The notes: generated by a model from the letters alone, not told the origin. Counted from the stretch's first letter, positions 33,660 to 42,385 are shown. The stretch: DNA of 64,000 nt from Lachnospiraceae bacterium (GCA_021770785.1 JAETQH010000004.1:55151-119150), one strand, 5' to 3'. Numbers and translations: made by a program.

Positions 33660-34619
33660 TTATACGCTGCCTCTGATGTCCTCCCAAGCCATAGTCATTA
33701 CTGTGCTGGTTTCCTTGAGGCGGCTTATGATCGCCACGATTTTCGTGTTGTCGTACCCTTTCGGGGTAAGAGCGTCCGCCAAGTCGCTGGCGTTGTAGTT
33801 TGTGGTTACAATGGTCGGCTTCATGTCCTCATATCGGTCATTCATAATGGCGTAGAGGGTACTCATGCTCCAATCGCTGCATTGCTCTTTTCCGAGGTCG
33901 TCAATAATCAGCAAATCCACTTTTTTGTAAATATCCAGTACCTCATGCTCTTTCGCTCCCTCGAAGCTGAAAGACCGCTTAATGTCCTGCAAGAGGTCGC
34001 TTGAGGTCTTGCAGATTACGGGTATGCCCTCCCCGATAAGCTGCAGGGCAATCGCCGCCGCAAGGTGCGTCTTTCCTGTCCCGTTCGTCCCCTCTATGTA
34101 GAGGCCGTCCCCCTTTGCCTTGTGGTATGCAAAGTTATCCGCATACTCTTTGGCTACGTTGTAATTCTCCCTGCGCCCGGCGGTGTCGCAACGAAAATTC
34201 GGAAATGTCCGCTGCTGGAAACGCTTCTTTATGCCGCTCTGTCCGAGGAGCCTGCTGATCCTCTCCTGCATGGCTTTCCGGCGTTCTGCCTCCTCCTCTG
34301 CTACCTTGCGCTCCGCCTCTTTCCTGTCATGTTCCGCCCAATATATCTGCGCCTGCTCGCACTTACAACGGGGTGCTATCGGTTTCCACATGAAAATCTT
34401 TCCGCCGAGTACAATCCCCTCTGCTTCAAGCTCTTTTCCACAAAACTCGCATTTGCCCCATTCCGGCGGCTCTTTCTCCCACCGTATTCCTCTCTCCCGT
34501 GCCTGCGCCGGGGTGATGATATTTTCAGTTGCCTTTGAAGCCTCCCGACGGCTTGAAGCCTCCGGGGTTTCCTGCCGGGGGCTGTTCATCATGTCCCCTA
34601 TCCGGGTTAAATCCGCCAT
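33660..34619 (-). CDS. DnaC/IstB-like replicative helicase loader
   Basis: Start ATG 34619 (MADLTRIGDMMNSPRQETPE), preceded by CAGGAGGGAGGC; 319 residues. A zinc ribbon (CEFCGKEL ... CKC) lies at about residues 55-95. The AAA+ domain has Walker A EGTNGTGKTHLAAAIA and Walker B VDLLIIDDLGKEQ, and sensor-1 PTIVTTNYN. DnaC-like loaders bring the host DnaB helicase to the phage origin. The first 95 nt overlap the end of the initiator gene. Confidence 0.9.
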   Translation of the reverse strand: MADLTRIGDMMNSPRQETPEASSRREASKATENIITPAQARERGIRWEKEPPEWGKCEFCGKELEAEGIVLGGKIFMWKPIAPRCKCEQAQIYWAEHDRKEAERKVAEEEAERRKAMQERISRLLGQSGIKKRFQQRTFPNFRCDTAGRRENYNVAKEYADNFAYHKAKGDGLYIEGTNGTGKTHLAAAIALQLIGEGIPVICKTSSDLLQDIKRSFSFEGAKEHEVLDIYKKVDLLIIDDLGKEQCSDWSMSTLYAIMNDRYEDMKPTIVTTNYNASDLADALTPKGYDNTKIVAIISRLKETSTVMTMAWEDIRGSV

Positions 34620-35379
34620 AGTTATTGCCTCCCTCCTGCGTGTACTCATTCAGATAGCCTTTTGCGTTCAGCCAGCTCGCCGGGTTTGGTATAAACTGTC
34701 TATCACGGAAGCGGCTGTCATATTTCTTCGAGGCCTCCACCGCCTGTATGATCTTCTCTGTCATGGCCTCGTCCGGCGTGGGGTCAATCTTCGCCCAGGC
34801 TCTCTCTGCCGTGGCCCGGTCTACCTTTTTCGGGTACGCCGCATAGAATTTTTCAAATAATGCCTGCTGGTCTTTTGCCAGCGGCCCGGACTTTTTCGTT
34901 TTTGTCCCTGTCCCCGGCGGCCTGCCTCGTTTCTTCGGTTTGTCCTCCGGCGGCTTTTCCTCTGCCGTGGCCGGAGGAGCCGGGCTTTCCTCCTCTGTCG
35001 GCTCCGTAAATGGCCTTTTGGGTGCTGATACCGTCCTCTTTGAATATACGTCCTGCAAATTATCCACGAGGCTCTGACACCAAATGACCTTACGCTCCTC
35101 CCAAAGTTCCTTGTCAATGTTTCCGAGGTCTGCCAGTACCTCAAGTATTTCGCTGATCGTGTCTTTATCCAGTTTCATCAAGGCAACGAGGTACTTCTCG
35201 TTTGCCGTTGCCGAGCAGTCGTAGTAGTGTCCCTCGCTCCGTCCGAGCAATTCCAGCAGCTTAAACCAAAAGGCATACCCGTCGTTCCCCCAGCTCTGTT
35301 CAAGTATGAATTTTGTACGGCTGTCCGTGCTTACAAAATGCGGAAAATAATCTACCGTCTGCTTTCGTGGTCGTCCCAA
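34525..35379 (-). CDS. Phage replisome organizer (Lin1244/DUF4373-type N-terminus)
   Basis: 284 residues. Residues 1-95 carry the DUF4373/replication-initiation winged helix: KQTVDYFPHFVSTDSRTKFI, WGNDGYAFWFKLLELLGRSE, KDTISEILEVLADLGNIDKE. A Pro/Glu/Lys-rich linker follows, then a DnaD-like C-terminal helical segment (FYAAYPKKVDRATAERAWAK, PNPASWLNAKGYLNEY) and a Gly-rich tail. It probably marks the phage origin and recruits the loader encoded downstream, with which it overlaps by 95 nt. Confidence 0.88.
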   Translation of the reverse strand: MGRPRKQTVDYFPHFVSTDSRTKFILEQSWGNDGYAFWFKLLELLGRSEGHYYDCSATANEKYLVALMKLDKDTISEILEVLADLGNIDKELWEERKVIWCQSLVDNLQDVYSKRTVSAPKRPFTEPTEEESPAPPATAEEKPPEDKPKKRGRPPGTGTKTKKSGPLAKDQQALFEKFYAAYPKKVDRATAERAWAKIDPTPDEAMTEKIIQAVEASKKYDSRFRDRQFIPNPASWLNAKGYLNEYTQEGGNNYGGFNPDRGHDEQPPAGNPGGFKPSGGFKGN

Positions 35380-35437
35380 CGACTACACCTCCTTTTCGGG
35401 CATATCCGGGGCGGAAATCCCCGGATAGCCCCGTTTA

Positions 35438-38400
35438 TTACTCATAAATAACTTTGCTGCCCTCTGCCGTTTTCACTACGTCAACACTCTGCGGAAATCT
35501 CGACTTCATGGCCGGGTCGTGGGTGATCGCCATTACTTTGAGATTGCCATAACGCTGCTGGATAGCCTCAAGTGCGTCGCAATATGCCTGTACTCCCGGT
35601 GCGTCGAGGAAAGGCGGTTCGTCGATAAACAGAAATCCGAGCTGTACGCCTGCCTTGCTGCTCTTAATCTCTGAAAGGGCAAGTATTACAGAGAGAGCCG
35701 CTTTTACCCGTTCGCCTCCGCTCCTGCTCATATACGGGAGCCGCCCGGTGTCGCTGTCGTTGATGATGATGTCAAGGGTCGTGACCTCTTTCTTGCTGTT
35801 GGATTTCAATATCTTTTCTGTCACAAACTCCACGCTCATGTGTCCCTGCGACATTTGACCGAGAATGTTGGTCGCCGTCGCCTCAAAGATCGGGATAATG
35901 CTGCGGATAATATTGTGCGGTATGCCGTCCTGCGAAAATGCCTTTTTCAGTTCCTCGTACCCGGCGGCCTTGCCTCCCAGCTCGTTCATCTGCTTTTGAA
36001 GCTCCGCCGCCTCTGTAAGCCTCTTTTCTGTCTGCTCCAACTGTTTCTTGAGGCCTCCCAGCGTAACATCTGCGCTCCGGGCGTGTTCCTGTAAGGTCTT
36101 AATCATTTCCTCTGCGCCGTCCACCTGCGCCTGTAACACCTCTTTGCCGACGGTCTTGCTCTGCTCCTGTGCCAGCTCCTCCCGTGCCTCGGTGATCTCC
36201 GCCTCAATGGTTTCCAGTTCCGTATCAAGCTCAAGGACACGCTGCGCCGCTGCCGCTTTCTTTTCCCGTGCTACCGGGAGCTGCTTCTCTTTCTCCGTCC
36301 ACTGCCGGGCGACTGCAATCTCTGCCTGCAGGCGGTCATAGTCTGCGCTGGCCTGCGTCACTTTGGTAAGCTGTGCCGTAACCTCTGCCAGCTCCGCCTT
36401 GCCCTTTTCGGCGGTCGCCTCTGCGTCCGTGACGGTTTTCTCAAGCTCCTCCGCCCTCTCGGTAAGCAGTTTCAGCTCATTCCTCTGTGCTTCGAGGCTG
36501 CTGTATTCCTTTTCTGCTGCCTCAAGACCACGCTGAACGCCACGGAGAGCGTCAATTTCCTCCGGGTGGTACAAACTGTCGTCTAATGCCTTTTGCGCCA
36601 GCGTGAGAGTTTCTGACGCTTTCAGACGGTTATCTGCGTACTCGTTTTCGAGGTCTGCTATCGCTGCGCCTGCTGTCGGGAGCTGCTTTTTCGCCTCTAA
36701 AGCGTCCGCAAGGAATTTACAGCTTGCCTTTTCCACGTCCGGGCAGCCGCTGTCATTCAAAAGCTCCACCTTTTTCTTGAGGGTATCGAGCCGGAGCGTG
36801 AGCCGTTCGTGGTCTGCCTTGTACTCCCGGTCAAGGCGGTCTACCTCTGCCTGCGCCTCCTGTACCGCTTTCCTCTTTGCCTCATAGTCCGGGGCAAGGG
36901 CTTCCAGCTCCTCAATCCGGCTGGCCGTCTTTTCATACTCTGCGTGTTTCCCGGCCAGCTCCTCCTCACGGATGAGGGCCTGCTGTAACGGCCCTATCTT
37001 CATCAGTGTAAGGGCGGCTTTCTTCTCCCTCATTTCCTTTGCCGAGGTTTCTGCCAGCGTGATCGCTCCCTCAATCTGCTTTTTCCGTCCGGCAAGGTTG
37101 TCGTAGGTGGCCTTGCCCTTAATCAGCTCTTTCTCCTGCTCTAAAAGGGAATTGTATTTCGCCACTCCTGCGGTGATCTCCGCCACTCCTGCGAGGATTG
37201 TGTCGGCTGCCGTGATAATGCCTACCTGTGAGGTCTTTGCGGCTTCTTTGGTGGCTTTCTGCGCCGTGAGCGTGGTGATCTTGCTGTTGAGCTTGATTAC
37301 CCGGCCTGCCGCCTCAAGCTGCGTATTCAGTCTGACTTTGAGGCCATCCACCTCTGCCGTCTTTTCCTGTGCCTGCTCCTCAAGCCTTTTCCGCCGCTCC
37401 TCCGTTGCCTCAATCTGCGCTGTCAGCTCTGCTTTATCCGGCAATCCGGCGGTAATGGTGTCCGCCTTGTCCGCCAGCGAGCGGATAGTACGGTTTGTGT
37501 CCGTGGCCTTTTCTGCCGCCAGCGTTTCCATACCTGCATAAATTCCCAGCCCCAAAATGCTGCCGAGGATATTCATACGAGCCTCTTTGTCTGCCTGTAA
37601 AAAGAGGCCGTACTGGTCTTGCATGATAAGGGCGCAGGCTTTCAGCGTGAGGCTGTCCATACCAATGATGTTTATGATCTCCTGCTGGGTGTCCTTGAAT
37701 TTCTCCTTACTGCGGTCTACCCATTCGCCCTCGATAAACTCTGCGATATTCAGCGTCGCCTTGCCGCTTTTCTGCCTTGTCCGGGTAACACGGTAGAGGC
37801 GTTCGCCCAGCTTGAACGTGAATTTGATTGCGCCGCTCCGTGCGTCCGGGTCGTTGCAAATCCAGCCTGTCAGCTCTCCCTCACGGGTTTCCTCGAAAAG
37901 AGCGTCCGCCATAGCGTCCATAAACAGGCTGCTCTTTCCTACGCCGTTGCTGCCGTTGATCGTGCAAAACTGGATATCCTCAAAAGAGAAAGTTTCCTCC
38001 CGGTAGTTGCGGTAATTCTTGACCTCAATCTCCACCGGGACGAACAGCCCCGTATGTCGCTCCGTGGTGGCTTTTTCCGTCGCCTCTGAAATGATCGGCC
38101 TCGCCAGCTCGATAATCTCACCGATACGCTCCGGGGTAAAATTCTTCTCCACAAGATAGTCCGTGAGGTTCCCCTCCGGGGTGCTGTCTGCGTCCATGCT
38201 CCGGCGGTCTACGGTTATGGTGATCTTCTGCGGCGTAACCTCCTGTACCCAAAATGCCCCGGCCACTTCATAAAGCCAGTTTGTGAGTACGGCATGATTA
38301 AACGCCTTGTTATGCTCGTCGGTGCAATCATAAAGTACCCGGACTACTTTCCCGGCTGCCTCGTCCGCATAATCAAATACCGGGGCGGAGTTCAGCCAGT

Positions 38401-39343
38401 CAGCTCCTCCCTCGTTAATCTCTCTCACATCGTCGTCTTTCAGCCGGATAGTGAGGTATTCCCTTGTCGGAAGCGGCTGGAAAGTGCTGAATACCGACGG
38501 GCCGGACGGCTCCGCTCCGGGAATGTGCTTCGGCTCGTCTACGATCTCGTGCAGCCAGTAGCCTCTCTCCTGTCCCTCGTCGTTGAAATTGAGGGCCGAT
38601 ATTGCGCCGCAGTAAAAGGTATTCTTGCAGCCCTCGATCTGCTGGGGGCGGTGAATGTGGCCGAAACAAACAAGGTCAAAATCTGCCGCCGCCAGCGTGG
38701 ACGGGTAGACGACAGGCTCAAACTGACTGAAAAATGCTGTCTGTCCGCTCTCCATGTTGCACCCGGTAATGGTGTAATGCGATACCAGTACCGTCGGGCT
38801 GTCTGCGTTGCACTGCGCCTTGAGGCCGATAATCATGTCCTCAATGGACTTCGTGAAAATCTCGTTTTCCTCCTCTTTCGAGAGGCCGGGGTGCTTCGCT
38901 CTGAAATACCCCCGGTCAAATCCCGGCAGGCAGGCGATCTGTATTTTCTTGCCGTCATAGCTGTGGTATGTGCCTGCGCCCGGCTCCGTAACGATATGTA
39001 TGCTGTCGTCCCCGGCGAACGTGCTTTCCAGCGTCTTGAACTGCTCCTCGCTGTCGTGGTTCGGCGTTCCTCTCATAACAACCACCGGGCATACCTCCGA
39101 AAGCTCACGCAGGAACTTTACCGCCGTCTGCTGCTCCTTGAGGCCTCTGTCGCTCCATACCCTCGCCTGATGAAAGATGTCCCCGGCGATTACCGCAATA
39201 TCCGGCCTGCTTTCTCTCGCTCCTGCCACAAGTGCGTCGAGGCACTTGCAGATGTCTTTATATCTCATGTTCTCCCCGTTCTGCTCCGGGCCGGGGAAAT
39301 TGCCAATGTGTAAATCTCCTGTATGTAAAACTCTGATCGCCAT
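35438..39343 (-). CDS. Fused SbcD-SbcC nuclease/ATPase (Mre11-Rad50 type)
   Basis: 1301 residues. Residues 1-300 are the SbcD phosphodiesterase: LHTGDLHIGNFP, IAVIAGDIFHQARVWSDRG, VVMRGTPNHDSEE, VSHYTI and CFGHIHRPQ. From about residue 445 begins SbcC: EIEVKNYRNYREETFSFEDI, Walker A NGSNGVGKSS near 465, long coiled coils, a hinge with SGCPDVEKASC near 870, signature YMSRSGGERVKAALSVI and Walker B-like GFLFIDEPPFLD. Bacterial SbcC and SbcD are normally two proteins; here they are one chain. The hook cysteines are C-x7-C, not C-x2-C. It probably processes DNA ends for recombination with the neighbouring 337-residue protein. Confidence 0.92.
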   Translation of the reverse strand: MAIRVLHTGDLHIGNFPGPEQNGENMRYKDICKCLDALVAGARESRPDIAVIAGDIFHQARVWSDRGLKEQQTAVKFLRELSEVCPVVVMRGTPNHDSEEQFKTLESTFAGDDSIHIVTEPGAGTYHSYDGKKIQIACLPGFDRGYFRAKHPGLSKEEENEIFTKSIEDMIIGLKAQCNADSPTVLVSHYTITGCNMESGQTAFFSQFEPVVYPSTLAAADFDLVCFGHIHRPQQIEGCKNTFYCGAISALNFNDEGQERGYWLHEIVDEPKHIPGAEPSGPSVFSTFQPLPTREYLTIRLKDDDVREINEGGADWLNSAPVFDYADEAAGKVVRVLYDCTDEHNKAFNHAVLTNWLYEVAGAFWVQEVTPQKITITVDRRSMDADSTPEGNLTDYLVEKNFTPERIGEIIELARPIISEATEKATTERHTGLFVPVEIEVKNYRNYREETFSFEDIQFCTINGSNGVGKSSLFMDAMADALFEETREGELTGWICNDPDARSGAIKFTFKLGERLYRVTRTRQKSGKATLNIAEFIEGEWVDRSKEKFKDTQQEIINIIGMDSLTLKACALIMQDQYGLFLQADKEARMNILGSILGLGIYAGMETLAAEKATDTNRTIRSLADKADTITAGLPDKAELTAQIEATEERRKRLEEQAQEKTAEVDGLKVRLNTQLEAAGRVIKLNSKITTLTAQKATKEAAKTSQVGIITAADTILAGVAEITAGVAKYNSLLEQEKELIKGKATYDNLAGRKKQIEGAITLAETSAKEMREKKAALTLMKIGPLQQALIREEELAGKHAEYEKTASRIEELEALAPDYEAKRKAVQEAQAEVDRLDREYKADHERLTLRLDTLKKKVELLNDSGCPDVEKASCKFLADALEAKKQLPTAGAAIADLENEYADNRLKASETLTLAQKALDDSLYHPEEIDALRGVQRGLEAAEKEYSSLEAQRNELKLLTERAEELEKTVTDAEATAEKGKAELAEVTAQLTKVTQASADYDRLQAEIAVARQWTEKEKQLPVAREKKAAAAQRVLELDTELETIEAEITEAREELAQEQSKTVGKEVLQAQVDGAEEMIKTLQEHARSADVTLGGLKKQLEQTEKRLTEAAELQKQMNELGGKAAGYEELKKAFSQDGIPHNIIRSIIPIFEATATNILGQMSQGHMSVEFVTEKILKSNSKKEVTTLDIIINDSDTGRLPYMSRSGGERVKAALSVILALSEIKSSKAGVQLGFLFIDEPPFLDAPGVQAYCDALEAIQQRYGNLKVMAITHDPAMKSRFPQSVDVVKTAEGSKVIYE

Positions 39344-40356
39344 TACTGATTACCTCTCTTTCTCTGACAAGCCATGCAGAGCGTCACTCCGTAGGTCTGC
39401 TGGCTGTATTTCACTACGCCGTTGCTGCACTTTGCGCCGCAATCGGTACAAATCGTCGGGTCATAGTCCGGGGCTGTTTCTGCCGCCTGCTGTTGCCTCT
39501 GCTGCGCCTCTCTCGGCGGTTCTGCCGGGGCTTCCCTGTATGCTGCGTTTTCCGGCTCTGCAATCGGCTGTCCCGGCGTTTCGTACTCCATGCCCTCCTC
39601 TACGTCGTCCTCGACAAATATGGCTTTCCGTGCGTCCGGGTTGTGTCCGCCGTAAAGCTCCTGCGCCGAAGAAAAGAAGTGTCTTACCGCCTCCTGCTTG
39701 ACTGCCTCATTGTCGAGGTTCGGAACGAGGTATGCGACGACGAACGGCTTTTGAAGCTCCTGCAGGCTGTATGTGTTCTTGATGTGCATGGCGGCCCGTA
39801 ATGCCCGGTTAATCGCTTTTGTTTCGCACATTTCCGAGCGGAACTTCAAAAACTCTTTGCGCTGGTTGTCGCTCATTCCGGCCGTAGCATCCACAACGAT
39901 AATTTCCTTGTGCGCCACGATCTCAATATTTTCCCCGGTAAGCTGGGGGACGGAAATCCTCGCCTCAAATTTCACGTCTTTGTTTCCGCAGGCTCCGCAG
40001 TTGACCGGGCGGCCAATGCTCTTATTGACCTCTGCGCACTTTTGGCAGGTGGCCGGGATAATCGGGCGTGTACCCAAAATCTTAATGCCTGCCGCTCGCA
40101 TGAGCTTGTTGAGGCCCTTTTTCGTGAGCGCCCAGCCGTCGGCGTTCCTCTTGTTTTTGTCCTGCAAATAGATTTCCTTGTCGGCCTCGTTTGTGGAAAT
40201 CTGCACGGCGTTCATCACGGGTTTGTGGATTTCCGCAATCTCCGCTACCGTCTGCATGGGTACGAGCAGGTTGAACCTGTCCGCCGGATACTGCGCCGTG
40301 ATCTGTAATGCGTTCTTGCCGCTTGCTGCGGCTGGTGCTAATTGCTGTTGTGCCAT
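39343..40356 (-). CDS. Putative recombination/annealing protein with zinc ribbons (337 aa)
   Basis: 337 residues, unassigned. The body (residues about 25-220) includes DRFNLLVPMQTVAEIAEIHK and the conserved-looking KFRSEMCETKAINRALRAAM, which resembles the ERF/RAD52-like signature region where conserved E/K/R residues cluster. Two cysteine clusters lie at CQKCAEVNKSIGRPVNCGAC and at the C-terminus CTDCGAKCSNG ... CMACQRKR, both zinc ribbon-like. It abuts the SbcDC gene (start of one at the stop of the other), as single-strand annealing proteins often do with nucleases. A single-strand annealing role is inference. Confidence 0.6.
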   Translation of the reverse strand: MAQQQLAPAAASGKNALQITAQYPADRFNLLVPMQTVAEIAEIHKPVMNAVQISTNEADKEIYLQDKNKRNADGWALTKKGLNKLMRAAGIKILGTRPIIPATCQKCAEVNKSIGRPVNCGACGNKDVKFEARISVPQLTGENIEIVAHKEIIVVDATAGMSDNQRKEFLKFRSEMCETKAINRALRAAMHIKNTYSLQELQKPFVVAYLVPNLDNEAVKQEAVRHFFSSAQELYGGHNPDARKAIFVEDDVEEGMEYETPGQPIAEPENAAYREAPAEPPREAQQRQQQAAETAPDYDPTICTDCGAKCSNGVVKYSQQTYGVTLCMACQRKRGNQ

Positions 40357-40426
40357 TTCAATCCTCCTATTGCATTTTCTAAATCGCTGTGATACAATAG
40401 GGGTACGCTGATGGGCGGCTCGTGTT

Positions 40427-40708
40427 TTAGGACACGGGCTGTCCTTTTTTTACCCCCATTTGTTCGCTGGCATATCTGTCCAGCTCCATAAGGCCTAATG
40501 TGAATTGCGAAAAGCGGTTTCCCTGGACGGTTTCAGCGATAAGCTGTGCCAAATACCACGGCTGCCGCCTCGCTCCGTCCTCGTCGCCCTCACGCTTGAT
40601 AATCCCCTTGAGCTTTTGCTCTGCGTAGGCTTTCGCCTTATCTCACTCTGACGGCTCTATCTCCGTACAGAGGTAATGCTCTGCCTGCTGTCTTAATGTG
40701 TCCTCCAT
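40427..40708 (-). pseudogene. 93-codon phage gene interrupted by in-frame TGA
   Basis: From ATG 40708 the frame reads MEDTLRQQAEHYLCTEIEPS-E, then TGA at 40645-40643, then continues open for 71 codons (DKAKAYAEQKLKGIIKREGD, RRQPWYLAQLIAETVQGNRF, FTLGLMELDRYASEQMGVKK) to TAA at 40429-40427. The downstream part is a soluble helical protein typical of phage early regions and is in the same frame, so one gene split by an opal codon is the best explanation: a nonsense mutation, a sequence error, or readthrough. Its N-terminus overlaps the small zinc-protein gene. Confidence 0.6.
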
Positions 40709-40826
40709 AGGTTTTCCTGTCTTTCTTCCCGGTTTCTTCCGTGACCTCCGGCTCTCTTTTGCAATCGCAGGTTTCTCCGGGGTCAAGGTTGCACCCACAG
40801 TTCGGGCAAACATGGTAGTATGCCAT
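40638..40826 (-). CDS. Small zinc-ribbon protein (62 aa)
   Basis: Start ATG 40826 (MAYYHVCPNCGCNLDPGETC) follows AAGGAGGGATAGTCC. The C-x2-C-x-C ... C-x-C cluster (CPNCGCNLDPGETCDC) is a zinc ribbon or knuckle. The last 24 codons overlap the start of the interrupted gene in another frame. A role in DNA or RNA binding is possible but unproven. Confidence 0.65.
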   Translation of the reverse strand: MAYYHVCPNCGCNLDPGETCDCKREPEVTEETGKKDRKTYGGHIKTAGRALPLYGDRAVRVR

Positions 40827-40830
40827 TGGA

Positions 40831-41094
40831 CTATCCCTCCTTGAAAATTTTCTTGCATATCCACAAGTGGAGTATGCTGTATGTGATACAGAATGTGGCG
40901 GAAATTGCCAGCCATTCAACTCCCACGGCTATGTAGCCTCTCTCCCTCTGCGCCAGCGGTAATAAAATCGCCGCAAGTATGGCCGTCGGTACCGCCGCTG
41001 CGAAAATCTCAACAAGAAACAGCGCCGTCCATGCTCCTATCTGCCGTAGCCTCTGCCTGCGCTTTCTTCTGCGCCGTGCCTGCGTCCTCGTCAT
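40831..41094 (-). CDS. Small membrane protein (87 aa)
   Basis: A very basic N-terminus (TRTQARRRRKRRQRLRQIGA) followed by two hydrophobic segments: residues 24-49 (ALFLVEIFAAAVPTAILAAI) and about 57-80 (VEWLAISATFCITYSILHLW). It is a two-pass inner-membrane protein with a positive cytoplasmic N-terminus. It lies next to the membrane-anchored SleB-like hydrolase. Function unknown; superinfection exclusion is one option. Confidence 0.7.
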   Translation of the reverse strand: MTRTQARRRRKRRQRLRQIGAWTALFLVEIFAAAVPTAILAAILLPLAQRERGYIAVGVEWLAISATFCITYSILHLWICKKIFKEG

Positions 41095-41106
41095 TCCCTG
41101 TGCCTC

Positions 41107-41715
41107 CTATCTGTAAAATTTGTGGTTCCCATACTGGTAAAGGAACTCAAGGTTTTCGCTGTGCCAACTACTGTTGTCACAGCTCTCGAAGTATAACGCT
41201 CCGCCGCTTTCGTCCCAGCCCTGCATTACCAGCTCCAGTGCCTCATAACATTCCCTGTCCGGCTCCGTCGTGTAATACCTGCCGCCCTCCCGGACCGGGG
41301 AGAACTGCCTCGGCTGAAATACCACGTCCTCAATCGTTCCGGGGAAATCCTCGCTCCATACCCGGTTTAGGACTACCAGCATTACCAACGCCTTACCCTC
41401 AATGCTCTCGCCCTCGGCCTCCGCCATAGCGATTTTGAGTAGGATTTCGCTGTCCTCTGCGCCCCAATCCCGGCTCATTATCATGCTGGCCTGCGTGGGT
41501 TCCGGCTCCGCCTCCGTCGTGGTGAGCGTTCCGGCTGTGGCTGGCGTGGAAATTGCCAGTACCTCCGGCGGCGTTCCCCTTGTGAAGTTTTCACTTACCT
41601 CCGCTTCGCAATCCGCCCGGCTACTGATCGTGTTAAATGCTGCCGCTGTTAAAGCCAGCGATACCACCAAACTAACGATTAGCGGCGGATATATTCGTAT
41701 CTTCCTGCTGTCCAT
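41107..41715 (-). CDS. SleB-family cell wall hydrolase, membrane-anchored
   Basis: 202 residues. One N-terminal membrane segment (residues 8-27: YPPLIVSLVVSLALTAAAFN), a Thr/Pro/Glu-rich spacer and a C-terminal Hydrolase_2 (SleB-like) domain: DSEILLKIAMAEAEGESIEG, VLNRVWSEDFPGTIEDVVFQ, QFSPVREGG and NHKFYR. The conserved Glu (AEAEGE) is the likely catalytic acid. This is an early-region gene, distant from any lysis cassette, so it probably is not the main endolysin; wall remodelling during infection or exclusion are alternatives. The start overlaps the upstream gene by 44 nt. Confidence 0.82.
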   Translation of the reverse strand: MDSRKIRIYPPLIVSLVVSLALTAAAFNTISSRADCEAEVSENFTRGTPPEVLAISTPATAGTLTTTEAEPEPTQASMIMSRDWGAEDSEILLKIAMAEAEGESIEGKALVMLVVLNRVWSEDFPGTIEDVVFQPRQFSPVREGGRYYTTEPDRECYEALELVMQGWDESGGALYFESCDNSSWHSENLEFLYQYGNHKFYR

Positions 41716-41878
41716 ATTTTCCGGCTGTGGCGGCTGCGCTGAATTGCCTCTGTGCCTGCTCTGCTATCCGCTTCAATAGCCGATCTACTTCGCAGGTGGT
41801 CTTTTTGCAGTAGTCGTCAGCTATTTTTATCCGTGTATTGCCGATTGTAAAATCTCTGACAACATTCGCCCCAACCAT
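41672..41878 (-). CDS. Hypothetical early phage protein (68 aa)
   Basis: 68 residues: MVGANVVRDFTIGNTRIKIA, then CEVDRLLKRIAEQAQRQFSA. The first half is beta-like, the second an amphipathic helix. It follows the regulator gene by 12 nt and overlaps the hydrolase start. Family unknown. Confidence 0.65.
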   Translation of the reverse strand: MVGANVVRDFTIGNTRIKIADDYCKKTTCEVDRLLKRIAEQAQRQFSAAATAGKYGQQEDTNISAANR

Positions 41879-41890
41879 TTCGCACCTCCT

Positions 41891-42385
41891 TTATGTGAAT
41901 TTACCCAGCTTCGCCGCCCTTTCCAGTACGGCAAGATTTTCGTCTGCCCTCCGGCGGAACTCTAAAAGCCTGTCCCGTAACTGTGGTATGAGCGTCTGCT
42001 CGCCCTCCTCTACCTTGTCGTCCTCCATGAGGAGGGATAGCTGGCGTGTAAGCTGCTCCATTTCGTAAACTGAATTTTGTAGCCGTATCAATGCCCTCTC
42101 CGCTGGCATTTCGGGTATCTCCCGGCAATCCTTTCCCAGCGGACACTCATTCACGCAGTACCATGCTCGCAGCTCCGGCTCGTTGTATGCGTCCGCCATG
42201 AGTGCGACGACAATGTTCGGCGGCCTCGTGATGTCCAGCTCATACTTCTTGAGGCTGTCCTCCGTCACGCCGGGGAGATAGTCAATCGCCCCTGCCCTTG
42301 TCAAGAGCTTCTCGTTGTACTTTGCTGCCCTCATTCGTGCCTCGTAGTACCGATTGCCTACGGCTTTTGTTGCCTGCCTCGACAT
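41891..42385 (-). CDS. XRE-type early phage regulator (164 aa)
   Basis: 164 residues. Residues 20-75 form a helix-turn-helix-like unit of the type annotated as XRE regulators in clostridial phages (KLLTRAGAIDYLPGVTEDSL, KKYELDITRPPNIVVALMAD); a four-Cys/acid loop WYCVNECPLGKDCREIPEMP follows, then a long helical dimerisation segment. It is the second gene of the lytic transcript after the Cro-like gene, so it may tune early expression. Confidence 0.75.
   Translation of the reverse strand: MSRQATKAVGNRYYEARMRAAKYNEKLLTRAGAIDYLPGVTEDSLKKYELDITRPPNIVVALMADAYNEPELRAWYCVNECPLGKDCREIPEMPAERALIRLQNSVYEMEQLTRQLSLLMEDDKVEEGEQTLIPQLRDRLLEFRRRADENLAVLERAAKLGKFT

Noticed and set aside
26000..35400. DGR reverse transcriptase or Avd near the variable gene
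   Set aside because: No frame with RT motifs (such as xxDD) or an Avd-like helical bundle was seen near the variable gene or elsewhere in the window.
38294..39313. 339-codon plus-strand open frame
   Set aside because: Antisense to the SbcD part of the fused nuclease gene; not credible as a protein.
41107..41715. Endolysin of the phage
   Set aside because: Early position, membrane anchor and no holin nearby; the lysis cassette is expected left of position 1.
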